Assembly (NCBI GenBank): GCA_030059675.1
Contig: JANVYQ010000006.1
Coordinates: forward strand, 47,940 to 111,939
DNA from: Candidatus Pelearchaeum maunauluense
GTDB taxonomy: Archaea; Thermoproteota; Nitrososphaeria_A; Caldarchaeales; Caldarchaeaceae
Direction: 5' to 3'
DNA: 64,000 nt
A model generated the notes under the pieces. That model worked only from the letters and a program-made list of their open reading frames with translations. It ran no database searches and was not told where the DNA came from. Of this stretch, positions 37,689 through 47,577 are shown one piece after another. The stretch's first letter is position 1, and each line of letters starts with the position of its first letter. A program made the position numbers and the translations under genes.

Positions 37689-38432
37689 CTAAATAGGTTG
37701 ACCTGAGGTGCCTACCGCTTTTCTAAGAATATCTAAGCTTACTGGCTTATCCTTGGCGCTAACGGCAAGCAGATGGCCCTGATGGTCTAATAGAGCCAGC
37801 ACCCTTTCACCAATCTCGCGACGACGCTTATCAAAGTATCTCACATTTGTCTTGTCGTCGCAGGCTAGATTAACGTCGTAAATACTGTATATGAGGGAAG
37901 CTGTCGGTGCGTAGGGTATCCTTAGGTCTGTCCTGTATCTTATCTCGCGCGACTCTACTACAATACCCATAACGAGCCGCCTGCGTCTTCGCTTGCTCTC
38001 CATCCTGAACATTCGGAATGTGAAAGCCGAAGCGGCGCCTAGAACTATCGCTATGAGCGGAGGCTCATGCTCTAGGAATAGGAGAGCAAGCGCAACACCC
38101 CAGAGTATGACGTTAACCTCTATTAAGAAAACTCGTACTAGCCTGTCGTTTTTGACGATTTCCTCGAAGCTTAATGGCTGTTGATTTGGCTCCAATCTCT
38201 GCCCAGGCCTATCTGTTAGACGCCGTACAAAAACTTTGAGCGCTCCTCCTATGTCTTGACGCTGCGTTTCATGTATGTTATGGCGGTGAAGACCATCCAG
38301 AGTAGTGCTAGGAGAAGCCAGAGAATTATGTATAGTGGCTCTGTAAGCCCAAGCACGTAGAGGGCGGCGAGTATTGCTATGGGTAGTGCAGTCATCAGTA
38401 GTGCTAGAAGTGTGGATGCTAGGAAGAGACAC
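37689..38432 (-). CDS. Hypothetical protein with two TM segments (listed N-terminus probably too long)
   Basis: FLIEVNVILWGVALALLFLEHEPPLIAIVLGAASAFTF. Confidence 0.5.
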   Translation of the reverse strand: MSLPSIHTSSTTDDCTTHSNTRRPLRAWAYRATIHNSLASPSTTLDGLHRHNIHETQRQDIGGALKVFVRRLTDRPGQRLEPNQQPLSFEEIVKNDRLVRVFLIEVNVILWGVALALLFLEHEPPLIAIVLGAASAFTFRMFRMESKRRRRRLVMGIVVESREIRYRTDLRIPYAPTASLIYSIYDVNLACDDKTNVRYFDKRRREIGERVLALLDHQGHLLAVSAKDKPVSLDILRKAVGTSGQPI

Positions 38433-38449
38433 TTAACCTTCTCCGGCAC
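38249..38449 (-). CDS. Small membrane protein
   Basis: ORF 66 aa with two TM segments; overlaps the questionable N-terminal extension of the downstream ORF. Confidence 0.5.
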   Translation of the reverse strand: MPEKVKCLFLASTLLALLMTALPIAILAALYVLGLTEPLYIILWLLLALLWMVFTAITYMKRSVKT

Positions 38450-38461
38450 CTCCCGCAGCCC

Positions 38462-39643
38462 TCACGAGATAACGCCATATTGGTAAGATGTACCTATTAG
38501 CCTGCCTTCGGCGAATCTATGCTCGCTGAAGAACTCTGGATTGACCACATCGCTCTTTCCATCGCGGAGTATAAGGTCGCTGACAAGCATTCCGAAGGCT
38601 GGGCAAAGCTTAAACCCATGGCCGCTCATACCCACGGCGTTGTAAAGGTTTTCAAACTTGGAAGACCTCCCAATTATGGGGTGCCAATCAGGGGTTATGT
38701 CGTATAGCCCTATCCAGCCCCCTGCGGCTTCGGCCTTCACCATGCATGGAAAGCGCCGCGAGATTAGCTCGCCATAGCTCATGAACGTATCCATGCTTAC
38801 GCGCTCATCCAAGTTAAAGGCTGTAGGCTCCCTCTCCCTACGTGAGAGGTCTGGATTTATACTGCCCATATACGTCTGCGTATCCCCAAATGGGCGCATG
38901 TAATAGTTATTCGGCAAATCCGCAAATACTATATGCTCCCCCCTAAACTCTTCAGGCCTCTTCCAAACCGCTATCTCCTCCTTCACCACCTCAACAGGAA
39001 GATTCAAACCAATCATGCTGCCAAGCTGGTTAGTCCATACTCCAGAAGCATTCACAACCACATCAGCCTCAAAAACCTCCTTATCAGTCAGCACGGCCTC
39101 AATCCTGTTTCCACCAACCCTGAAACCCTTTACCTCGGTCTTCGTCTTTATTATACAGCCGTTACGGGCTGCTGCTTCGGCGAATGTCTGCGCGGTCATG
39201 ACGGGGTCTGCGTAGCCTGATTCGGGCTCGTAGGCAGCTCCAGCGAGTCCGTTAGTATCTATCTGGGGTTGTATCTCCCTAAGCTCCTCTGGCGTAATGA
39301 GCCGCGTATTTATCCCCAGCGAACGCTGCATTTCTATATTCTTCTTAAGCCCTTCTAGGTCTTCTTGACCCGCAGCTATGGCGAAACCGCAGGCCCGAAA
39401 GCCTGAGGGGCCGCCTATTCTACGCTCCAGCTCGCGTAGAACCTCCCAGCTAATGAGCGCCATGCGTGCTACTTCTGGCGTGCTATAATGAAGCCGAACA
39501 ACGGCCGTTGACCTACCTGTCTGACCCCACGCGACGTACTGTCTCTCTAACAATACAATACGCCCTGCGCCCCGTTCAGAGAGATAGTAAGCTATGCTGG
39601 TTCCAGTGGAGCCTCCCCCTATAACTAGGACATCAGCCTTCAT
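38462..39643 (-). CDS. FAD-dependent oxidoreductase (sarcosine/glycine oxidase-like, DAO family)
   Basis: MKADVLVIGGGSTGTSIAYYLSERG; NAVGMSGHGFKLCPAFG. Confidence 0.88.
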   Translation of the reverse strand: MKADVLVIGGGSTGTSIAYYLSERGAGRIVLLERQYVAWGQTGRSTAVVRLHYSTPEVARMALISWEVLRELERRIGGPSGFRACGFAIAAGQEDLEGLKKNIEMQRSLGINTRLITPEELREIQPQIDTNGLAGAAYEPESGYADPVMTAQTFAEAAARNGCIIKTKTEVKGFRVGGNRIEAVLTDKEVFEADVVVNASGVWTNQLGSMIGLNLPVEVVKEEIAVWKRPEEFRGEHIVFADLPNNYYMRPFGDTQTYMGSINPDLSRREREPTAFNLDERVSMDTFMSYGELISRRFPCMVKAEAAGGWIGLYDITPDWHPIIGRSSKFENLYNAVGMSGHGFKLCPAFGMLVSDLILRDGKSDVVNPEFFSEHRFAEGRLIGTSYQYGVIS

Positions 39644-39678
39644 GCATGGTGATATGGTTAAAGCCTTGTGATAAGTGT

Positions 39679-40053
39679 TCAGCGCTTTTGCTTGGTAAGT
39701 CTGAAGAAATACCAACAGCTAAGAGGACTTTCACTGGGTCGCTTCTCTATAATGACTTCTATCTCATCCCCTATCGCTATATCCTCATAACGGGCATTCC
39801 TAACTATTCCTGGGAGACGTGCCTCTCCCAACTCTGCTATAGCTACAACATACGGCAACTCCGCCCTTGATGCTGATACATGAATCTCGGAATACGTGAT
39901 TATTCTCCCCCTGTGGGGAAGCTCGACATAGCCCGTCTCCGCTCCGCATTCTGGGCATCGCCGCCTAGGAGGAAGACTACATGAACCACACTCACCGCAT
40001 TTGGACGCTAGTATCCTGCCTTCGCAAAGCGCCGAGAGGAACTCCGCGCTCAT
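39679..40053 (-). CDS. DUF35-family zinc-ribbon/OB-fold protein
   Basis: CGECGSCSLPPRRRCPECGAETGYVELPHRGRIITYSEIHV; coupled to thiolase. Confidence 0.85.
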   Translation of the reverse strand: MSAEFLSALCEGRILASKCGECGSCSLPPRRRCPECGAETGYVELPHRGRIITYSEIHVSASRAELPYVVAIAELGEARLPGIVRNARYEDIAIGDEIEVIIEKRPSESPLSCWYFFRLTKQKR

Positions 40054-41207
40054 ACCGCCAGCACGTGAACCACGGCGGTAGAGTTTACGCCTCCCTCATT
40101 AACCGCTATAGCCTTCTCGGCATCTACTTGTCGTTTCCCAGCCTGCTTAGTGAGTTGCTGGCATATCTCATAGATTTGTGCCAGGCCCGAAGCTCCTACG
40201 GGGTGGCCGCGAGCCTTAAGCCCGCCGCTGGTGTTGACAGGTATCTTACCGCCTCTCTGGGTCTCTCCCTCACGCGCAAGAATATAACCACAGCCCCGTG
40301 GTGCAAATCCCAGAGCCTCATAAAGGAGTATCTCGTTTATCGTGAAGCAGTCATGAACCTCGGCGAGCTGTATATCGCTTGGCTTTAGCCGTGCTTGTTT
40401 GTAAGCCTTCTCGGCTGCCGAATGAACCGCGCGGGGCCATGTTAGGTCGCGCCGCTGCGATATGCTGAGAGTGTCGGATGATACCGTTGAAGCAAGTATT
40501 CTAACGGGAGTATCGGTATATCGCCGTGCAGCCTCCTCGGAAGCAACTACTACAACAACGGCGCCGTCACTTATGGGCGCTGAGTCAAGAAGTTTGAGAG
40601 GACGCGCCACCGGCCTGCTATTCATACACTCCTCCACAGTTATCCTTCTCTGTATATGCGCTTTAGGATTATAGAGAGCGTTTTCATGATTCTTAACGGC
40701 TATGAGACATAGGTCCTCTTCTTTTGCTCCAAAATCATGCATATACCTCCTAGCGAGCATGGCGTATTGGGCTGGGATTGTTATGCCGTTGAGCTGGTCT
40801 AGGTAATAGTCGCTGGCGCTCATCAGAGAGTCTGTAACCTCTTCTGTGTTTTTGGAGGTCATCTTCTCCAGACCCACCGCCATGGCTACTTTATACAGAC
40901 CCGACCTTACAGCCATGTACGCCGTATGCAGGGCTAAGGCTCCTGCAGCTGCGCATGCCTCTACGCGGTAGGCCTCGCGCATCAGGAGGCCAGCTCTCTC
41001 GGCAACCAGCGCCCCATACATTATTTGATGCTCATAACGCTCGGACTGGACTCCCACATAAACAGCCTCAATATCGCGTGGTTCTATGGTGTTGGTAGCC
41101 TCGTTAAATGCCTCAACAAAAAGCTCTACTCCATCTTCCTCGCGCTTCCCTATTTTTGACATGCCTGCCGCAACTATGTAGCACAAGCTAGCGTCGCGGT
41201 TTTCCAA
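40050..41207 (-). CDS. Thiolase-family acetyl-CoA acetyltransferase
   Basis: VEACAAAGALALHTAYMAV; AEVHDCFTINE; NTSGGLKARGHPVGASGLAQIYEI. Confidence 0.9.
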   Translation of the reverse strand: MENRDASLCYIVAAGMSKIGKREEDGVELFVEAFNEATNTIEPRDIEAVYVGVQSERYEHQIMYGALVAERAGLLMREAYRVEACAAAGALALHTAYMAVRSGLYKVAMAVGLEKMTSKNTEEVTDSLMSASDYYLDQLNGITIPAQYAMLARRYMHDFGAKEEDLCLIAVKNHENALYNPKAHIQRRITVEECMNSRPVARPLKLLDSAPISDGAVVVVVASEEAARRYTDTPVRILASTVSSDTLSISQRRDLTWPRAVHSAAEKAYKQARLKPSDIQLAEVHDCFTINEILLYEALGFAPRGCGYILAREGETQRGGKIPVNTSGGLKARGHPVGASGLAQIYEICQQLTKQAGKRQVDAEKAIAVNEGGVNSTAVVHVLAV

Positions 41208-41293
41208 GGGTCATATAACGGTTTTAGCTGGAAAGCCCTATCTTCTTGCACGGGTATGATTGTGTTATAATATTTCGAAAATACCGGGGAAAA

Positions 41294-41647
41294 TCATCCG
41301 CAGGGAAACTCAAACCCAATCCTGTAGAGTTTCCCCATATACCTTATTTTGGCTGCTCTTTCGCTCAAGTCAATACGACATTTCTCCTCTATCAGTTTAA
41401 TGAGCTTAGCTGACCTATCTTTATCTAATGTAAATACTGCTGGTTTGACAAATAGGTCGTAATAGTCGCGGGGGAATCTCTTTAGCGTGTCCTCAAGCTC
41501 ACGGTCAGCCACTGGGAACGCGTCTATCAACTCGGTAAAGCCGTTGAGCTCCTCCTTATTCAGTTCGCAGCATGGCTCGCCTTCTAGGATGCGTACAACC
41601 TTAAACCTGATAGTTGCGGGTGATGCGGATAAGTATGAGAAGTGCAT
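41294..41647 (-). CDS. Hypothetical protein
   Basis: ORF 117 aa. Confidence 0.45.
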   Translation of the reverse strand: MHFSYLSASPATIRFKVVRILEGEPCCELNKEELNGFTELIDAFPVADRELEDTLKRFPRDYYDLFVKPAVFTLDKDRSAKLIKLIEEKCRIDLSERAAKIRYMGKLYRIGFEFPCG

Positions 41648-41685
41648 ATCTCTATTATGGGTTTGGCGCGATAAAAAGCTAAAGG

Positions 41686-41808
41686 CTATTTTGTGCGTAT
41701 GCTGGTTTGTGCAGCCTTTTCCAACTCTTCCTTAAGTTCCTCAACTTTCTTCTCTACACGCTCTCGCAGCTCATTAAACCTCTTACGTATCAGCTCCTCA
41801 TGCTCCAA
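41686..41808 (-). CDS. Small charged coiled-coil protein overlapping the 3' end of atpD (TTG start)
   Basis: MEHEELIRKRFNELRERVEKKVEELKEELEKAAQTSIRTK; not in the ORF track. Confidence 0.45.
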   Translation of the reverse strand: MEHEELIRKRFNELRERVEKKVEELKEELEKAAQTSIRTK

Positions 41809-42457
41809 TCTTCATCTCACCCTCCTTACGACGCTCAAGAACCCGCTTCACACGCTTCAATTTAACGAAATCCTCCCTCTCACGTTCTTCAAGAGTCGCA
41901 GCTATAAACCTTATCGAGTCCTGGTACCGCGGTATTATCAGATGCTCAAGCGCATTAAGAAGTCGTTGAGTCTTCTTCAACTCCTCGGCCATCCTGAATA
42001 TAGCGTTCTCAAACTCCGCTACCCTACATATTATAGGCAGGAGGGCTCTAAACTTCATCACAGTATTGTCAAACGCCGATATAGTATCTGCAAAGCCGTA
42101 GGTCAGTCCTACTTTTCTCTCTTCAACCACCACCGATGGAATCCTTATCCCTATGATTGTCTGCTCCCTTACGCGGACGCTTAATGTCTCGGGCATAGTG
42201 GATGCCATGCCCTCGACCTTCATAGGGCCCATAGTCATGTAACTCTCAAAAAGCGCTGCATAAGCTTCTGAGAGGGGGCCTGTTAACTTCTCCCTCTCCT
42301 CTTCAACCCTTTCAATCAGCTCGTTAAGCCGCCGCACAAGAACATCGCGCTTGTCTTCAAGAATCCTATAAACGCTCCTCGCAACTTGGAGAGAGCGTCT
42401 AATCCTAATCATCTCCAGCTTTGTTGGAAGAACCTTGCCGCCAAAGCTAACGGACAA
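41798..42457 (-). CDS. atpD: A/V-type ATP synthase subunit D
   Basis: PTKLEMIRIRRSLQVARSVYRILEDKRDVL; LNALEHLIIPRYQDSIRFIAATLEEREREDFVKLKRVK. Confidence 0.92.
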   Translation of the reverse strand: MSVSFGGKVLPTKLEMIRIRRSLQVARSVYRILEDKRDVLVRRLNELIERVEEEREKLTGPLSEAYAALFESYMTMGPMKVEGMASTMPETLSVRVREQTIIGIRIPSVVVEERKVGLTYGFADTISAFDNTVMKFRALLPIICRVAEFENAIFRMAEELKKTQRLLNALEHLIIPRYQDSIRFIAATLEEREREDFVKLKRVKRVLERRKEGEMKIGA

Positions 42458-42519
42458 CTCGCAGTGACCCCGGAAACGCCTTGTAAAGCCTATTATTATC
42501 CCTTAACAGCAGGCCACTC

Positions 42520-43867
42520 TGTCAGCTAACTCCTCTTATTATCAACCATCTTAATACATTCTTCAATAATATCCAACGACTCCATCAAAACATCCTTCTC
42601 TATTGTTAGAGGAGGCTATATGCGTAATGTCCAGTCCCCATGATCCATTAGTGGAACTACGCCCCGCTTGATGGATTCTAGATATACTTGGCGGGTTGCT
42701 TGGGGGTTTCTTGTCTTCAGTTTCTTATCCTTAACAAACTCTATAGCCATGAGCATTCCCTTCCCGCGTACATCACCTACTATGTTGTAGCGTTCTGGCC
42801 AGTCTTGCATTCGTTTGAGAGCTTCTTCACCAAGCTGTGCTGCGCGTTCAACCAGCTTTTCGCGCTTCATAATGCGTATGTTCTCTATGGCTGCTAGACA
42901 TCCTGCAGGATGTCCTCCGAATGTTGTTCCATAGTCTATCTCCTCGCTGGCCATGGCCTCTTCACTACCATAAACCGCCGCTATGGGAATATGCCGCCGC
43001 ACAGCCCCTTACCCAGCGGCATAAGCTCTACATCAATCCCCCAGTGCTCTATCGCAAACCATTTTCCCGTCCTACCAACCCCAGTCATAACCTCGTCAGC
43101 TATTAGAAACCATCCATAGTTGTCCGCAAGCCGTCGCAAGCCGTGTATAAAGCTGTCGGGTGTATCCATATACCCGCTTCACATGCTATAGGCTCAAACA
43201 AAACACCCGCTATGCGCTCTGGACTAGCTACATATGTGAGGATATAATCCTGAATATAGTCTATGATGAATTTTCCCCACCCCTCACCCGTCATTTGTTC
43301 AGGTTTCCTATACGTGTCAGGGTAAGGTAGGATTATCGCCCCGCTTCCATAGAGTGTTTCATAATTCTTCCTTATGTCGGCGCTTTCTGGCCCGTAACCA
43401 AATGTTCCAGTATAGTAGCCGTGGTACTGGCCCATGAATGTCATTATATGAGGCCGTTTCTTCACACCGACGCAGGATTTCACAGCCGCATCAACAGCGC
43501 CAGTACCAGAAAGCTCCAACGCCACGCGCGTAAGCTTTTTAGAAGGCGCTATCTAAGGCAGCTCCTCAACCAAGCTAAAAACAGGCTTATGGAGATTAAG
43601 GCCATAGATTAGAAAACCATACTGCTTCAACCCTTCAATAGCCGCTTCCAAAACCTCTGGATGAACATTCCCTATATTGTTGGTCGACCACTGGCTGGTC
43701 AGGCCGACAAACTTTCTGCCCTCAACATCTATTAGGTAAGAGCCCTTAGCTCCTGCGACTATAAACCCAGTTACTATTGTCTCCTCACCCCAAAACTTCT
43801 TGGGGAGCATTCGTCTTGCCAGTTCTAAGTATTCAATTGTTGTTTTAGACCCGGTATAGTAAGTCAT
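42520..43867 (-). pseudogene. Class III aminotransferase broken by two frameshifts and two in-frame TAG codons
   Basis: Fragments at 43553-43867, 43103-43525, 42981-43169 and 42616-43002, then PPLTIEKDVLMESLDIIEECIKMVDNKRS after a TAG; together they follow one aminotransferase. Confidence 0.85.
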
Positions 43868-43924
43868 GCAGCGCGGCGCCTTAGAGCAATGGGTTACCGT
43901 AAAATATGAGGCGCCGCGCTGCTA
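43866..43924 (-). other. Strong GC-rich inverted repeat (14 bp perfect stem) immediately upstream of the aminotransferase ATG
   Basis: 43868 gcagcgcggcgcct ... aggcgccgcgctgc 43922. Confidence 0.7.
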
Positions 43925-43945
43925 TTAAAGAGTTAAAGATTCTTG

Positions 43946-45112
43946 CTAAACCAGTGGAATTACTCCTTCAGATGTTTTGACGTAGCTATGGATAGCTCTC
44001 TCAGAAACCTCTTCAATTATAGGCTCAGGGTCAAGCTGCTCTGGAACCATCACACCATACCCCTCAATATCCTCTTCAGCTAGCATCTTGGCAACTACCG
44101 CGGGAACGGTGCCTGTAAGATAGGCGGTTGCACTAGTCCTAAACTGCTTATAAGCATCCACATGGCTCATGAGCGTATACATCGTATACGTTACTATGCG
44201 CCCATCTTTCTCGCCTGTTACCTCTACGACAAGGCCTGCATGGCCTTCTATGTAGCGCGAGACATCTGCGGGTTTGGGAATTAGTGAGAAAAGCACGTCC
44301 TTCGGAGCTATCTTCATGCCGTTTACAGAGAGCTTTCTGGCTCTAAGGAGGCCTATCTTCTTGAATAGCTTAAGAGCTTGAATCAGCTCGTCAGATAAGG
44401 CTAGCTTAAAGTCTACGTATCTTATTCCCTTTCTGATGAAGCGGGGCAGTGTGAATACCTCTTCATGGTTTACCGAGTAGACTGGCTGCCTTCCTATTGG
44501 TTCTGGGAAATAGTATATCTCGTGGCCTCCGAATGGTGGGAGACGCTTATACTCGCCGTCTTCGTATATGTAGGAGGGGCATAGAACCTCATCAAAGAAG
44601 ACCTCTGGAGAGAAAAGCACCACTATCGGGTGTTTCCTACTCTTGGATACTTCACCATCCCTTATCCTAATTTCAGACACCTTATCCAGCTTATCAGCTG
44701 CGTATCTCGCATATAGGTTAGACAGTCCAGGGTCCTCGCCCAAACATATTAACGCCAATAGCTCTTTATTCTTCCAACGCCTGTCCTGAGCAATCTGTTC
44801 CTCCAATTCATCACTCGCGAGGTCTATATAATTCACGTCATTCTTCAGGCATATCTCCATTAGCTGTAGGTTAAAGTCTGGTTTTGATGCGTTGAGTAGT
44901 AGGTCATGGTTCTTTATTACTTCTGTAAGATATTCAGGCTTTGAAGCGTCAAGTAGCTCTATGCGCACTCTCCTATTTTTTATAAGGCGCTTAACCCTAC
45001 GTAGTCTCCGTATATCTACATCAGCGACGGTTAGAGATATGCGGCTGCTTTCTGCTAGATGACGCGCTATAACCTGACCTACAGCGCCTACTCCTAGGAT
45101 AAGAGTCTTCAT
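43946..45112 (-). CDS. Saccharopine dehydrogenase-like NAD(P)-binding protein
   Basis: MKTLILGVGAVGQVIARHLAE; paralog of 49486-50661. Confidence 0.82.
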   Translation of the reverse strand: MKTLILGVGAVGQVIARHLAESSRISLTVADVDIRRLRRVKRLIKNRRVRIELLDASKPEYLTEVIKNHDLLLNASKPDFNLQLMEICLKNDVNYIDLASDELEEQIAQDRRWKNKELLALICLGEDPGLSNLYARYAADKLDKVSEIRIRDGEVSKSRKHPIVVLFSPEVFFDEVLCPSYIYEDGEYKRLPPFGGHEIYYFPEPIGRQPVYSVNHEEVFTLPRFIRKGIRYVDFKLALSDELIQALKLFKKIGLLRARKLSVNGMKIAPKDVLFSLIPKPADVSRYIEGHAGLVVEVTGEKDGRIVTYTMYTLMSHVDAYKQFRTSATAYLTGTVPAVVAKMLAEEDIEGYGVMVPEQLDPEPIIEEVSERAIHSYVKTSEGVIPLV

Positions 45113-45379
45113 GATATACCACCATAGCTGGCATAGCCGCGGGAGCTTACGCTAAAAGCCCCCATCAGAGGGTCGTCACAATCAGAATCCTCCTCTAACA
45201 GCCTCCCAGCCCCTTATGCTGCGCAGCGACCACAGCCGCCAACGGCAAGAGAGACGCATCTGGCGGCCATGTTGTCGCCAGTGTTGTTCAGCACAGTCCC
45301 GTATTTATGCATTCGGTCTTAAATATCTCTGGGAAGCTCAACAATAGACTATTTCCGCAGAGCGCTTATATATTATTCT

Positions 45380-46627
45380 GTGACCTCGCTCAGGGAAGGG
45401 CTGGAAATGGCTGGTAGGCGTGATGTTCTGAAAATAGCTGTAACTGGTATAGCTGGCCTACTGATAGGTGGTGCTGGAGCATTCTTTGCCAGGCAGCGGG
45501 AAGTTGATAGGCTGAAGAAGGAGGTTGAAGACCTAGCGAAGCAAGCAGGAATACCGACAAAAACCGTAACCGAAACCAGAACCCTAACGACCACCGTTCT
45601 CGGAAAGCCGCAACTTGAGAAAAACCTAAACATATACAACTGGACATTCTACGTTAACCGGAACCTCGTTGATTGGTGGGCTAAAGAGAATGAGATATCG
45701 CTGGTGTATGACTATTTCGGGTCCTTAGACGAGGTTTCGGCTAAGCTAGAGACTGGCGCGAGCGGCTATGACATAGCGGTTGTGAGCGACGCGAAGGTTA
45801 AGGAGGTGGCCGACCTAGGGCTGATAGAGGAGATAGACCTTAAGAAGATACCTAACTTCAAGTATGTCCCTGACGAGTTTAAGAACCCGCCATACGACCC
45901 TGGAAATAGGTTTAGCGTGATATACAGTTATGGAACCACGGGACTGGGCTGGAATAGCAATAGAGTAGAGCCGCCAGTTACTGCGTGGGGTGATGTCTTT
46001 GAACCTGATAGGCATCTGGGCAAGTATAAGGGTAAGATAACCATGCACTCGGATACCGATGAGACTTTCGCCGCCACGCTCATCTACCTAGGCAAAGACC
46101 CCAACAGCACGAAGGACGAGGATCTCCGAGAGGCTATTGAAGCGTTGATAAAGCAGAAGCCCTATCTGGCTGGTTATGCCACAACCGAAGAATATATGGA
46201 GGGTCTTGAGACAGAACGCTTCCTAATAAGCCATGCCTGGAACGGCGACATAGCTGGCGTAGTCTACGCCAGTGACGAAAGGCAGGTTACCGTCTCTAAA
46301 TCCTTGGACTACATAGTATACACGGTTCCTGAGGAGGGCGCGTTGGCGTGGTATGATAACTTCGTGATACCCAAGGGAGCGCAGAACAAGGAGGCTGCCC
46401 ACGCTTTCATAAACTTTATGCTAGACCCGCGCGTCGCCGCTATAAACAGTATAACCATCAAGTATCCATTCCCAACAGGTGTTGACTATGTACCAGAAGA
46501 GATAGCGAAGGATCAGATGATATTCACGCCCCGCGAGCTGTTGGCGAAGCTTCACTTGAGAAGGCCTTTCACGCCAGATGAGCGGCAGAAGCGTCAGGAG
46601 TACTGGCTTGAGCTTATGGCGGCGTAA
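45380..46627 (+). CDS. potD: Spermidine/putrescine-type ABC transporter substrate-binding protein (Tat-type signal)
   Basis: AGRRDVLKIAVTGIAGLLIGGAG; LNIYNWTFYVNRNLVDWWAKE; DNFVIPKGAQNKEAAHAFINFML. Confidence 0.88.
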   Translation: MTSLREGLEMAGRRDVLKIAVTGIAGLLIGGAGAFFARQREVDRLKKEVEDLAKQAGIPTKTVTETRTLTTTVLGKPQLEKNLNIYNWTFYVNRNLVDWWAKENEISLVYDYFGSLDEVSAKLETGASGYDIAVVSDAKVKEVADLGLIEEIDLKKIPNFKYVPDEFKNPPYDPGNRFSVIYSYGTTGLGWNSNRVEPPVTAWGDVFEPDRHLGKYKGKITMHSDTDETFAATLIYLGKDPNSTKDEDLREAIEALIKQKPYLAGYATTEEYMEGLETERFLISHAWNGDIAGVVYASDERQVTVSKSLDYIVYTVPEEGALAWYDNFVIPKGAQNKEAAHAFINFMLDPRVAAINSITIKYPFPTGVDYVPEEIAKDQMIFTPRELLAKLHLRRPFTPDERQKRQEYWLELMAA

Positions 46628-46692
46628 ATCGTTTCCCCACCATTATATCTTTATTTGGTATTTCTGGCTGCGTGATGGGGTAGAGCGGGGCA

Positions 46693-47577
46693 GTGTCGCT
46701 GCTCGGCAGCCTCGTGAGGAAGGTCAGGAGGAGTAGGCGGGTTAAGCTTACACTTCTCCTAGCTCCACCACTGGCGTTCTTGGCTATCTGGTTTTATGCA
46801 CCATTCATCATAACAGGGCTATACAGCCTGGACATGATTACACGCGCTAGGGAAATAGTCTTCACCCCCTCGCTGAAATATTATGAGCGCATACTCGGCT
46901 GGCGCAGCGGGCTTACAATAATGCTCCGCTCACTATACTTTGGAGCGCTCACCACAGCAATCTGCCTGCTCATAAGCTACCCACTCGCTTACTATATCTC
47001 ATTCAAAGTCAAGAAACACAAGGATGTCCTAATAGTCCTCTTTATAATACCGTTCTGGGTAAGCTTCCTACTTAGAACATACGCCTTCATGACGCTCTTG
47101 GATGAGCGGAGCTTCATAAACAACATCCTACTCTCCCTTGGACTGATACAACAGCCCCTACAGCTGCTCTATACGGATGTGGCGGTGATAACTGTTATGG
47201 TATATGACTACATGCTCTTTATGGTCCTCCCATTATACGCTAACCTAGAGAAGCTGGATAAGAGCTTGCTTGAAGCTTCTTCAACGCTCGGCGCTGGGCC
47301 AGTATCAACATTCTTCAGAGTCACTCTACCGCTAAGTATGCCTGGCATACTGGCGGGCTCGTTATTGGTGTTCATACCTGCTGTGGGCGAGTTTGTAGTC
47401 CCAGCGCTAGTAGGGGGGCCGAACAACTTCATGATAGGAAATCTTATTTATCAAATATTCCTCGGGGCACGCCACTGGTGGATAGGCTCAGCCCTCTCAA
47501 TACTATTCATAGCCATGATACTCGTACTGGCGATAATCTACTTAAAGAAAGTCGGTAGTGTGGGGCCGTCGTTCTGA
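46693..47577 (+). CDS. potB: Spermidine/putrescine-type ABC permease
   Basis: YPLAYYISFK; LEASSTLGAGPVSTFFRVTLPLSMPGILAGSLLVFIPAVGEFVVP. Confidence 0.88.
   Translation: MSLLGSLVRKVRRSRRVKLTLLLAPPLAFLAIWFYAPFIITGLYSLDMITRAREIVFTPSLKYYERILGWRSGLTIMLRSLYFGALTTAICLLISYPLAYYISFKVKKHKDVLIVLFIIPFWVSFLLRTYAFMTLLDERSFINNILLSLGLIQQPLQLLYTDVAVITVMVYDYMLFMVLPLYANLEKLDKSLLEASSTLGAGPVSTFFRVTLPLSMPGILAGSLLVFIPAVGEFVVPALVGGPNNFMIGNLIYQIFLGARHWWIGSALSILFIAMILVLAIIYLKKVGSVGPSF

Noticed and set aside
42616-43867. TAG recoding (pyrrolysine) in the aminotransferase
   Set aside because: TAG terminates several intact genes in this window, no pyl genes are visible, and the gene also carries frameshifts; kept only as a low-probability alternative.
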